A DNA stretch of 64,000 bases from Apteryx mantelli (taxonomy: Eukaryota; Chordata; Aves; Apterygiformes; Apterygidae). How positions within the stretch are numbered: position 1 is the first letter of the stretch; the number at the start of each line of letters is the position of its first letter. The notes beneath the pieces were generated by a model, which saw only the letters and a program-made list of their open reading frames with translations, searched no databases and was not told the origin of the DNA. The DNA lies in the NCBI RefSeq assembly GCF_036417845.1, contig NC_089979.1:123103415-123167414 (forward strand). The letters are read 5' to 3'. Position numbers and translations under genes: made by a program. Shown piece by piece: positions 1 through 36,069 of the stretch.

Positions 1-346
1 GACAGCAGAAATCATCTCAACCTTCCTCTCAGTGGAGTGAAAAAAACTAAGTGGTTCGCGGGTGCCTTTTCTACTTATTTACTGAATTTGATATAGTTGC
101 ACTTTAGGACAGAATAATCTCAGCTGATCATAATCCGGTGTGACTAGGCTATGAGAGAAATGAAAGTAAAATTGTTGGGATTGCTAGCCATTTAAATTTA
201 CAGAGAGTGTTTAAGTGTTACTTTAACTGTTGGAGAAATTCTTATCTTTTATACACTTAATCCCACATTTTAGATATTTAGTATATGGGAGAAGCAACCG
301 TTTAATTTGATTAAACAAATGTGTGTGTGTTTGTTTTAACACTCAG
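1..346 (+). other. TOPAZ1 intron, 3' part
   Basis: AT-rich sequence ending in a polypyrimidine-poor acceptor at 345-346 (or 348-349; both AGs keep the same open frame only if the upstream phase fits). Contains a short GT run at 321-330. No exon seen. It belongs to the intron before the first TOPAZ1 exon of the window. Confidence 0.6.
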
Positions 347-26322
<25,976 letters not shown>

Positions 26323-26410
26323 TTATTAATTAGTAAAGACTTTTTTTTTATGGTTAAAGTAATCATTGCTGAAAATAATATAAATCAATAAAGACAGTTC
26401 CCACTGTATT
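26323..26410 (+). other. TOPAZ1: TOPAZ1 3' UTR
   Basis: Short AT-rich tail after the stop, ending about 20 bases past an AATAAA signal at 26,387-26,392. The exact cleavage site is inferred. A longer form using a downstream signal is possible. Confidence 0.65.
26387..26392 (+). terminator. Poly(A) signal AATAAA (TOPAZ1)
   Basis: First canonical AATAAA after the TOPAZ1 stop codon, 65 bases downstream, followed by a GT-containing stretch (CAGACTGTGCC). Confidence 0.7.
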
Positions 26411-29400
26411 CAGACTGTGCCTTACTGATTAACAGCAAGGCTTCAAATCTCAAGTTGTTTTTAAATATTTATGCTGATGATAATGCAGATAGTAGCACAA
26501 AAATAGAACATCTTTTTTCGTACATGCAAGTATCCCTATACAGACTGTCACACCAGCTTACATAGATATTTATAATGGTATCATTAGCCTCAGCTACTTT
26601 TCCCTTTTTATGGAGAATATAGCACTAACTGTTACTCCTGTCCCAGCAATTGATTGGGTATATCTAGTGTTCTTGAGTGAGAGGTTTTCCACATTGCTCC
26701 AAGAACCTGTAGAAGTAATACATGTTTCCTTTTGTTTTCCTCACAGTGTATTGTGAGGATATTGTCCCATCTGTGAACCCCTTCTTAGGCCTTCATTTCC
26801 TTACTCAAAAAAAAACACTGAGAACAAAATAACTTCAAAAGTCACTTACCACATGAGACATGCCTGACTTAGCTAACAGGATACCTTCCTTCACAGAGCT
26901 GAGAGAGTCTCTACACAGAGTTCACGGTGGAAGGTGTAGCTGATGTGAGTGCAGGTATTGCTTCACGTTTTTGTATATATGTCCCCTTCCACTGAAAAGG
27001 AAAATTTTCTCTCCCTCTTCAAAGTGCTCTTGGAGGGATTGCTTCTACCTTTGCATCCGTGTGTTGTAATTGACATTACCATTATTTAGTTTCGGTCAAC
27101 TGCATGATGAGATGGAAACTTCTAGCAACTTATTTTTTGCCTGTGTCTTCATGAATTCCTCTCTTCTAGTAAGTCCGTAATCATATTTGGGACATTAATT
27201 TCTTAAGTCACACTTCATCTACTGAGCTGCAGCCTGAGTTAGGTTTTTCATACCAGAAAATTCTCAGGGAAAATCAGTGGGAACTCAATCAAAGTTGATA
27301 TTTGCCCAAGCTCTGCATTTCTCTAATGCTAGTTAACATCTCCAGTACCAATCTTCACAAACATGCTGATGATAGAGCTCTTTTGGACCTGTCTGTCCCC
27401 ACCAGAGTTTTTTGTGCTGAGAATTTCTGCTCTCTTGGGTGTGGAAACTTGTGGGTCTTTCAGGCTTGTTCCTTTGGTAGTGACCCAGAAGATGGTGGCC
27501 TCAGCCCTCAGTGCTTGAAAAATCTTTCCCTCCTTTGAGGCAGCACGGGTCTGTTTTCTCAGTTCTAGCAGCATTATTGTGGGTGGCCTCTCTGAATCTG
27601 AAAGCCATCATGATTAGTGCTAGATGGTTGAGGGGGGATTTGAGGGGTTTGCTGCTTGGTTTGCTCGTTTTTGCCACTGTAGTCTTTGGGTCCATGTCAT
27701 TAGTCTGATTCCAGCCGGCCCAATTCTAACCAGTGTTCTCTTGTATGTGGCACTGCACTGTTGTGCTACTGGAGATCACTGTGTGGAATCGGGGAGCTTT
27801 CTTCTGTGTTCCTACTCTCCTTGTTCATAAGATTAAGCTGACAGAGAATAATTTCAGTCTCTTAGGAGGATGTGCAAAGCTGCCACACTTTAAACATAAA
27901 GGATCTTAAAGGGAAGATACTTTAATACAGATCTTGATGCCTTCTTCAGGCTCACCTTCAACTTAAGATCAGCAGGTCTGCAGCTATTAGATCCCTTACC
28001 TCTTCAGTTGATACCACTGCTCTTCCAGCCTGTCTGGGAGTTGCTCCTGAGGAGGAAGGGTTTGGAAACTGATGACCATCAAGATCACTGCCTTCCTCCT
28101 GCCCCACCTCTATAGATAAATACAGACACAGAAGAAGCCCGTCTTGTCTTTTCTGAGGGTATAATTCTTCTGTAGGGATTTCATCTTCTTTCTAAAAAAT
28201 GACAGGTTCAGTGCTAACAGATAGCATTGCTTTTAAAAGAAAAGCTCCTTACCTCCAAATTTCTCTTGAACAGGTGGTAGTCGTTCAAACAGGCTTTGGA
28301 TTCCACTACTTGATATTCACGAAGACAGCGCTACTGCTTGCAAGGCTATCCACTTTGTCAAGTCCACTAGTATTCAGCTGCTTTTTTTCTGAGTAGTTGA
28401 AAGACTGGATACGAAATAATCAGATTTCAAATGAAGGATCCAAACTGATGTTCTTCCACCCACTCCAGCATTAACTGCAACAGCAGTTTTGGAAGGCTTC
28501 AACAAGCTGAAAGTGGCAATGTAGTCAACAGTGAGAAGCTAGATCATTTTTGCTAATTACTTTTTGTAAGATCCTTTGTAGCTTAATCTTCCTTGGAATT
28601 AAACAGAAACTATTTGAACCCCAGCTAAATCCCAAATTTCTATAAGCAGTACCGGATGTGGCTAATAGGGTATTTTAGAGATGCAGAGGAACAAAATTGT
28701 TAATAATCCTTAAAACTTCAAAGCTTGGGATGTTCTAAGACAGCATTATTTATCCATTTTAAGTAGTCTTGAATTTTTACATAGATCATGCCCTAAAAAA
28801 TAAAAATCCAAACGTTGCTTTATTTTTCAGTCAGAGGTTTGGCATTTACCTTCCAGTGTAGCTTGGAACTGTGTAAAATTTGTGCAATGTTCTGGCTCCA
28901 TCTCCTGAGTATCATCTCCACCTGATACAATGCTATCTCAGTTATGTTTTATATTAACAAGCAAAGCAAGCTCCCCACATTGTTGCAAAGATGTTATACC
29001 TGCTGTACCAGGATCTAGCTGTATCTATCAGTATAATCTGTCTCTCTACCACCATGACAAATGAGTAGGCAGTCTGAACAACTTTAAGTCCTGTACTTCA
29101 CATCTTTATACTTTCTGGGTCTACTTGAAATACCTTACAAATCTGGGCATTTTGATATGTACCAAAACTTTAGAAAAGTTTCTTGAGCAACGCTCTCAGT
29201 ACCATTTTGGTAACAAAAATTCCCTGGGCTAAACAGGACATAACAAGTGAACAAAACTCCAGTGTAGAATGGAAACAAGCTTGGAATAAATGTTATGAAT
29301 AAATGTTACAGAGAGTAAAGTTCAGTACAATAGAGATGATGCAGTTTTGCAGTGCCAGCCACTCAGTAGACAATATCTATCTTATTGCTTTTCCCAAGAT

Positions 29401-32400
29401 ATAAGTTACTTTTCCTTAATTGCTGAAAAAGCTTCTGCATTTGAGATCAAATGCCTCGTTTGATAGATTTAATTTTTCTTAGAGGAAGTAGAACTTATAC
29501 CTTCCTCTTTGCAGACAGACAAAAAATGTGCAAAAAAATTTCCTGTGCTGCACGCAATAGCAAAGCCTAGCTAGACCAAGTTCTTTCAATATGTTGTTAG
29601 ATATGACATATAAGAAATGCTCGCTCTCTCTCTGTGGAAATCTTTGTTCAGTTTTCACTGATTACATGACATGCCCTTCGAAAGATTAGACTTTTGTTAG
29701 TTCTGGATAGTTTCTTATAACTGAAACAGAATACTGTAGTTTGGAAGATTTATCAAAATTTATTATGAAGCATTGATAGTTTGGGGGTTTTTAACCCAGG
29801 CTGAGGATGAAGGTGAGAAGCTGGCAATAGAGGCTTGACAGTATATGGCTATTATAAAGTAGTAAAAGAGCAATTAAAGGGATTATTTTGGAGGAATTGT
29901 TAAGATGTTAATAAATGTTGCTGTTTATTCTTTGTATGATACATCCAAAATATCTGTGAATTTGTATTGTCATTAAATTATTTAATTCTATTCAGATCCC
30001 TATAATTAATATTAATAGGTATGCTGAAAGATAGGCTAATGGCAAAGTAGACATGGAATGTTTAATATCTAGTAACTACCACAAGGATCTAGAATATGAT
30101 AAAGTGCATGAAGAGGTTAAGAATGATGTGAAATCAGTCAGATTATGCAGTTTTTCACCAAGAGACAGCACATAACGTAGCAAATACTCATGAATAAATT
30201 GGGCTGAAACTCCCAGCTGTGGACATGGCCAGCTTCCAGTTTTAAGTACAAACTGGGCTGGAGTATAAAGTTATGCCTACGTATTGTGCTCAGTTCACTG
30301 CAGAACTCATGTGGCTACTAGTGAGACTTCTACCTGAGGAGAAATAGTAAAATTAAATATCCCTGGTGTAATAATCAAACTTTTAATTACCACTATCTAA
30401 ATACCATGCTCCTTGGCTTAGTAAAATATGACCACATTAAGAACAATGAATATTTCACATTTTTGTCCTTTAAAGTTCTCTGGGTTTATCTTGCATCTTT
30501 GCTTCCTTTTTGGCAAATCCGAGGTCTAAATTTTTCAGTCTTACCACTTCTATATAACTCATTTCTAAAATGACTGGTATTTCAAAAATTAGTATTGACA
30601 CTATAGGCTTCAGTGTTGCTGTGCCATTATGTGTAATGGGACTGGAGAAACTGATCCCTCTGATACCTGTTTTTGACCATCTGCAAACTCAGGAACAGAA
30701 CAGAAATAAAGGAGACAGCAGAAACTGGCTCTGTTGCCACTTGTAGCAAGTTTATTGTCATATTTTAAAGTTTCCCTGTGTTTGGGGACAAGAGGTAGTC
30801 AAAATACAAAGTTTTTTAGATGTTATTTTTATCTGGTGTAAAATAAACTTTCTACTCAGAAATGTTTTTGTGCCACTTTATAGAAATTATTTGAATGTCT
30901 AGAGCGCCCATTCTTTTTTATGGACCTCTAGGCCTTTTCACTGAGACACCCATCAACATGAGGTCCATTCTTGCTGAGCCAGTGGAATTTATCATGGGAA
31001 CTGATGGGGAGCCCAACCTAACCTATAAAGGAGAATGAGATCAGATAAAGCCACAGTACTACTCCCAGGGAGTATTGCAGCAATACTCATAAACAGTAAG
31101 TGTTTAGAATTTCAGCTACATTCCTGTGCTTGTGGGGGGAAAAAAAGTTTTTTCTGGCTCTATTTGAAAATAGGTACCTTATGCAAAGGAGCTGGTATCT
31201 GACAGTGTCACCTGCTGATTCTCTCTCCTAATTTATTTTATTGCTCATAGAATTCACAGAAATCTCAGGTGAAATGAATGGCACACTTTTCTGTTGAATC
31301 AATTAAATTTATTATCCCATCTGCATAATTATGCAGGCAAATTGCTTACCTAACTGATAGCTTCTATCGGGAGGCAAAAACATGCTGCATATTATGAAAA
31401 TTATGCAAATCCCCAAAGGGTTGTGAGAGTGTTAACTTGATTTAAAGCTTCACTGAACTACAGATAGTTTCTAAACCTTGTCAGTCCTGTTTCTTAACTT
31501 TTCTGCCCAGAAACTTAATAGATTGCATGCAAATAACTCCAATCCCTAAATTAATCTCTCTTTGTTCTTAAACTCATCAGCAATAGGTAATATTCTTGCT
31601 CTGAGGTTGAGTGTCACTGCATCAGCTTCTTGTTGACATGAACTACCTTGAAAGAAAAATACACATATTTCATATATCTAGCATTGGTAACTGCAGGAAA
31701 ATAGTTTTTGATTTTTCTGTATTTGACTACAGGTGGGGGGGGTTGTGTATCTGGTATTCTCCTTCTGCAGAATCAAGGAAATTTTGAAGTACATGTGAGT
31801 ACTTTGATAACTCCTTTCCATTCATTTTTGGACTAGATGATCTCCAGAGATCCCTTCCAACCTCAACCATTCTGTGATTCTCTTTGAAAAGAGTAGAGAT
31901 TTCTCATTTCAGGGATTTCCCTTCAGTGTCCCAGAGTAAAAACTGTAGAAATATTCTACTATTAAAAGTAGAAATTAAAAGGGATAACTTTTCTCCTACT
32001 TCGCAGCTACATGCTCTTGTAATATGCTTGCAATATTTGCATTCAGATTTACAAAATGGGATGCAGTACATAACCAGGGACGCCAGTAATAGGTGAAGCA
32101 CAAATCAGTGACTGTTTATTGTTTATTTGTATTTTACCTAATCCTCGAGTACCAGATGTATAACATCTATTTGTTTTGTGCAAGCACTCGATACTGGCTC
32201 TAAATCCTCCAGATTCCTGCTGAGTCCTCTCTTTTTTTTCCAAAAATGAAGGAGTCTTTTAGTGTGTTTACTTAAAAAAAGGCAGAGTGAAATAGTTGTG
32301 CATTTATGTTGGCCAAAAGATTTTCAATTATTGTAATTTACACATTGAATACATTTAAGAGATTGTTTGCCTCTACAGTTGGAATCACAGGCACTGAAAA

Positions 32401-32449
32401 GCAGTTATTTCTAAGCTGGAGAAAGCACCATGAGGCCTCTAAGGTAAGT
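26411..32449. other. Intergenic region TOPAZ1-TCAIM
   Basis: 6 kb between the two genes. Only a CR1 3' end at 31,828-31,881 was recognised. The part 26,900-28,150 is less AT-rich, with chance open frames on both strands (27,301-27,830); none has coding features I recognise. No tRNA or other RNA gene seen. Confidence 0.75.
31828..31881 (+). mobile_element. CR1 LINE 3' end (+), very short
   Basis: TTGGACTAGATGATCTCCAG, then AGATCCCTTCCAACC and ATTCTGTGATTCT. This is the extreme 3' end of a bird CR1 with its ATTCTRTG-type terminal octamers, severely 5'-truncated to about 54 bp. Confidence 0.85.
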
Positions 32450-32830
32450 GCATTTCCCGCACCGTAGGCTTTCAATAAAGTCGCTGGGGGTTTCCGGGAG
32501 GGGGCAAACTCCCGCCTGTTTTCACGGAGGCTGAGAAGGGAGAGGCGAAGGGCACCAGAGCGGCCCAAAATATCATTTTTCGCCCTCCATGCTCGGCGGG
32601 CTCTCGCTGCCGGGACGAGGAGGCCCCGTCCGCTCGCTGCCTGGGAGGGCACCAACTGGTCCGCTCGTTGTCCCTGTGGGGATGGGCAGCAGGCCGGCAG
32701 CCGTCCCGCAGCATTTAACACGGGGAAGCAGAGGGAGCTCCGCCGCCGCAACCCTCCCCCCAGCCTCACAGCGGAGGGACCGCACGCCACCGCCCCAACG
32801 GCTCTGCGGGAAGGCAGCGGCTCGCTGCGC

Positions 32831-32842
32831 TGCGCCTGCGCA
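32831..32842. promoter_or_regulatory. NRF-1-type site TGCGCCTGCGCA
   Basis: TGCGCCTGCGCA is a near-perfect match to the palindromic nuclear respiratory factor 1 motif. NRF-1 drives many nuclear genes for mitochondrial proteins, which suits TCAIM. Binding is inferred from sequence only. Confidence 0.6.
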
Positions 32843-32984
32843 GAGAGGCAGCGCGCGCGGCCCCGCCCCGGGGAGCCCAGGGGCGGGGCGCGGGGTGACG
32901 CGGCGCAGCGGCCGCCCGAGGAGACGCCGGCGGGGCTGGGAGCGCGCGCGCGCCCTGATGGGTGCTGCTGGCCCCGCCCCCGGC

Positions 32985-32994
32985 GGGAATTCCC
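32985..32994. promoter_or_regulatory. KappaB-type palindrome GGGAATTCCC
   Basis: A perfect 10-bp match to the NF-kappaB/Rel consensus within the island, about 140 bp upstream of the likely exon 1 donor. It would give an immune-responsive input to a gene linked to T-cell activation, but function is untested. Confidence 0.45.
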
Positions 32995-33049
32995 TCTCCC
33001 GCCTCCCCCCCCCGCAACGGCTCTCGCCTCGCCCCGCCCCCTCCCCTGT

Positions 33050-33137
33050 GGGGCCGTCGGCGGGGACGGCTGCGCCGGGCGATGGGGGCCGAGCCCCGGC
33101 GGGCGGCCGAGGGAGGGGGCGCTGCCCGGCCGTGGTG
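33050..33137 (+). other. TCAIM: TCAIM 5' UTR exon 1 (end well placed, start guessed)
   Basis: The exon 1 end is placed at 33,137 because GTG^GTAAGC is the best donor in the island and the next TCAIM exon begins with an acceptor at 35,992. The transcription start is unknown and probably dispersed. It contains an ATG at 33,082 (see uORF). Confidence 0.55.
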
Positions 33138-33443
33138 GTAAGCGGGGCCTGGGCGGGCCCTTCCGTAAGGGAAGGGAGGCGGGTGGGCAGCCCCCCCCCC
33201 CGCCCCCCCGCGCGGAAAGGTCGTTACGGTCGTTGCAAACCGCCAGCGTCGGCTGCCGGAGGAAGGGGCGAGGCGAAGCCCCCTGCTGGGCGGGGGCTCC
33301 TCGGCTGTGGGGTAAAATTCGGCCGGGCTCTAGCACGGCCTCCCCCTGCAGCAGGGCCTCCGCCTGGGGCTGTGGCGGCTTGGGGGCAGGGGGGCAGCTC
33401 TCTGCACAAAGAGCGTGCGCTGATGCGAGTGTACATAGGTAAA

Positions 33444-33480
33444 GCGCGCGCGCGTATATACGTGCGTACATGTGTGCGCG
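33444..33480. repeat. 37-bp perfect alternating purine-pyrimidine tract
   Basis: GCGCGCGCGCG, TATATACGTGCGTAC and ATGTGTGCGCG run on without a single break in R-Y alternation. The flanking bases (A43-G44 and G80-G81) break it. GC- and GT-rich alternation of this length is the classic Z-DNA-forming pattern. Confidence 0.9.
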
Positions 33481-33847
33481 GGTGCGCCGGGGGCCGCGGC
33501 GCCGGCTGCGGGCCCGGCAAGTGGCCGCGCCGGGCGGCGCAACGGCCGCCGGCGAGGGGAGGGGCGGGGGCGCGCGGCGGCGGCGGTTGGGGCAGCGGGG
33601 CGTCCCCGGGGGCCGCTCGCCTGCCGCTGTTGCGAGGTGGCTGGAAAACAAACAGAGCGGGCCAAAGCATCTCGCTTCCCTTTTTTTCTCACGTTTTCGT
33701 GGTTTTGACGCCTCTTGGCTCGGCCCGGGGTAGCAAAAAACTTGGCATGTTACTCCGCTGTGATACTCTACTCCGCCCCCCCCCCCCATAGCCTTCATCT
33801 GTCAGTAGGTTGTTTATATTGATGCTCTTTACTGTCTCTCACTTATG

Positions 33848-34223
33848 ATAGCCACTCTGATACCATTTAAGAAAATGGGCAGCATCATAAGTCAAGAATC
33901 CAAAAATGATTTTGTCATAAAGCATTTCATGAATTTCCTTAGAGAAGTGATGAGGTTCCTCCTGTAGCTGGTTGACTACTTCCGCTTCTCTGCGCAGCAG
34001 GCAGACACTTTCTGGCACGCTTCCGCTTGTTCAACTTCACGTTTTCTTGTTGCTGTTGTTCTTCGTTAGTAGAGTTTTGGTCTACCTGTCCGGGTTCGGC
34101 GTACAACCCCGAATCCTCAACGTGGCCTTTGTCGAGATCTGCTTTAATTATGCATATGCAGGAACTGTACTGTTTATTTGGTGCCTTTTTAATGGGGAGG
34201 GAGGCAGGCCTAAGAAACATCTT
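33848..34223 (-). pseudogene. Unrecognised coding-like segment (minus), broken
   Basis: Two overlapping minus-strand frames look protein-like. From about 34,220 to 34,015 one frame reads DLDKGHVEDSGLYAEPGQVD, then an E/Q-rich stretch (NEEQQQQENVKLNKRKR). From about 34,030 to 33,840, shifted by one base, another reads SVPESVCLLRREAEVVNQLQ, then EEPHHFSKEIHEMLYDKII and FLKWYQSGYHK before a stop. CpGs are frequent, as in the nearby island. I do not recognise the family. It could be a frameshifted retrocopy of a coiled-coil protein or a chance pair of frames. No poly(A) tail is visible at the low-coordinate end, which argues against a simple processed pseudogene. Confidence 0.3.
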
Positions 34224-35992
34224 AGTGAGAGTTTTACAGTTGAGCTAAGTAACTGTAGCACAAAAAAAAAAGTCTTTAGTGAATTTTGAAGTGATCAATT
34301 GTGTCAGAACTGTATTTTAAATTGTTAAAATACTAGTGATTGGATTACAAAAGCTTCTGTTCTTTTAAGCAGCAAACAGGTTAATTTTAAATACTTTTAC
34401 TGAAGCTCATTTTCTGAACATAGCTGTTTTGTGTATTTGCATACTGTTTTCATGTTGTCTTAAGAACCAAGTGCAGGTTAATACTTGAAACCAGATAATC
34501 TTGATTTGAGTTATAAAGTGGTAACATGCGATGTCTTGTTTCTAAAGGCTTTGGCAGGTAGAGTACAATATAATTTATGTTTAGGTTTGTGTTAGTAAGC
34601 ATATCTTTGAGGTGTAATGTAGGTTGACTTTATTCAAAAGCATGGAATTTTATTTAACTAAGAAATGTAACAACTTATAAGCCATTAATAGAATATTTGA
34701 AACAAGAAACAATAATGCTTTTGTCTGGTTATATAAAGTGTCATCAGAGATTAGTGAGATTCTTGTGTTTTTTCCATCATCTGTCCAAATCCCTGAAGCT
34801 AAGATTACAGAGAGAGAGAGAAACTATTTTCTTACCAGAGAGTTTTTTAATGAACTTAATTTAGTTTATGATTTAAGACAATTTGTTAGGGACACTAAAA
34901 ATAAAATGGTTATCATCGTGCCACCATGTTGAAAATCAGAAAACATAAAATTTGTAAACTATTTTGGGGGTGTTTTAGCGCTTCATGTTTTTTCTCAGCC
35001 TGTTTTATTTTTCTCTAGTGAAATATGTGGTAAACAATTTCTATTCTTAATTCAGTATTATTATCTTACTAAGATGCACTTCTAAAATTCCATGTATTTT
35101 GCAAAATAGTCATAGTAACTATCATGCTACAATGGAACAGGAATGGCATTTCTCTGATAATGGCTCACCTGCAGTGCTTCAAAGGAACAAACTTAGTGGG
35201 TGCACCCTGTTTTGAAAAGTGCAAAGAAAAGTAAGAAAAGTGCACTGAAAACATGTTAGAAAACACTGAGGACAGGGAAATTCCCTCCTAATCCCTAATA
35301 ATTAGATACATGTCTGCAGTCTGATGCACTAGGTGGTTTATCTCCTTTTTCAAAACACTAGATTACAGTTGTATAGTGCAGAAATTACTACTATATCTCT
35401 GGTAGAAATTGCTGGTTTATTTTGCTGAATCACAGTAAATTTTTGACAAAGATTCCCAGGCTTTATTGTGTGACACAGTCTTTCCCTTTGTTGGTCCATA
35501 TTGTGCTCCCATAAAAATAGTTGGTATGTAAATTTTAAAATATTATCGTTTGTCTGGAAATTTTGAACCCAGAGAAGTGAAAAATAACATAGAATTACAC
35601 TAACTAGTATGTGTTAATACTAAAAGAAGCTTCTCTCTTTCTTTTTTTTTTCTTCGACAAAAAATTTAAGACAAAAACTAAACATCAGGAGGAGTGGGAA
35701 ATATTTTCAATAAAGATTTTTCTAAGTGTTTTTTTTGTTTCTAAAATGGAACATCCTTAAATGTTCATCTTCAAGCCATAATACAGTAGGAACTTAATAT
35801 TTGCAAGATTAACTGTAGAGAAAATGAAAATATTCTTATGCAAAACAGTATCTTTGTATAATTTCTCAATTTTTTATTATTATTGTGACTTTAAAAGCTA
35901 TCACTTAGGGTTTGGAGAACACACTGATAAGTAATAGGGAAAAATACTTGTGGCCATTACTAAACAGTTTTTTGTTTTGTTTTGTTTTTAAG

Positions 35993-36069
35993 TGAATTTA
36001 GTGGACAGCTGAAAGTTGGCTTGAGCGTTGAGTTGGTGAAATGTTTTGCTGTTTGAGAACCGTGAAAAG
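35993..36069 (+). CDS. TCAIM: TCAIM exon 2 (start codon exon)
   Basis: Acceptor TTTTTAAG ends at 35,992 after a long TTTTG-rich tract; donor GTAGGG starts at 36,070. Bases 35,993-36,040 are 5' UTR. ATG at 36,041 codes residues 1-9 plus two bases of arginine 10. Confidence 0.92.

Larger units (their letters stand above)
32450..33740. promoter_or_regulatory. CpG island, TCAIM promoter region
   Basis: About 1.3 kb of very GC-rich, CpG-dense sequence in an otherwise AT-rich window. It contains several GC boxes (CCCCGCCCC type at about 32,862, 32,970 and 33,030), poly-C runs and an NRF-1-type site. A strong donor (GTGGTAAGC at 33,135-33,143) is followed 2.9 kb later by the TCAIM start-codon exon. 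The long open frames here on both strands (for example 32,338-33,798) arise because GC-rich DNA lacks stop codons; they are not genes. No TATA box was seen, as expected for an island promoter. Whether it also fires on the minus strand cannot be told. Confidence 0.88.
33138..35992 (+). other. TCAIM intron 1
   Basis: 2.9 kb. Its first 600 bp belong to the CpG island and hold the alternating tract at 33,444-33,480. A coding-like minus-strand stretch sits at 33,848-34,223. The rest is AT-rich with nothing recognised. Confidence 0.65.
33082..36056 (+). promoter_or_regulatory. Possible upstream ORF overlapping the TCAIM start
   Basis: If 33,137 is spliced to 35,993, an ATG at 33,082 (G at -3 and G at +4) opens a 39-codon frame. 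It runs through exon 2 and stops at 36,054-36,056, just past and out of frame with the TCAIM ATG at 36,041. Such an overlapping uORF would lower TCAIM translation. This depends on the start site lying upstream of 33,082 and on this exact junction. Confidence 0.4.

Noticed and set aside
32338..33798. 486-codon minus-strand and 400-codon + strand open frames
   Set aside because: They overlap each other across a CpG island, where stop codons are rare. The peptides are G/P/R/A low-complexity without any domain.
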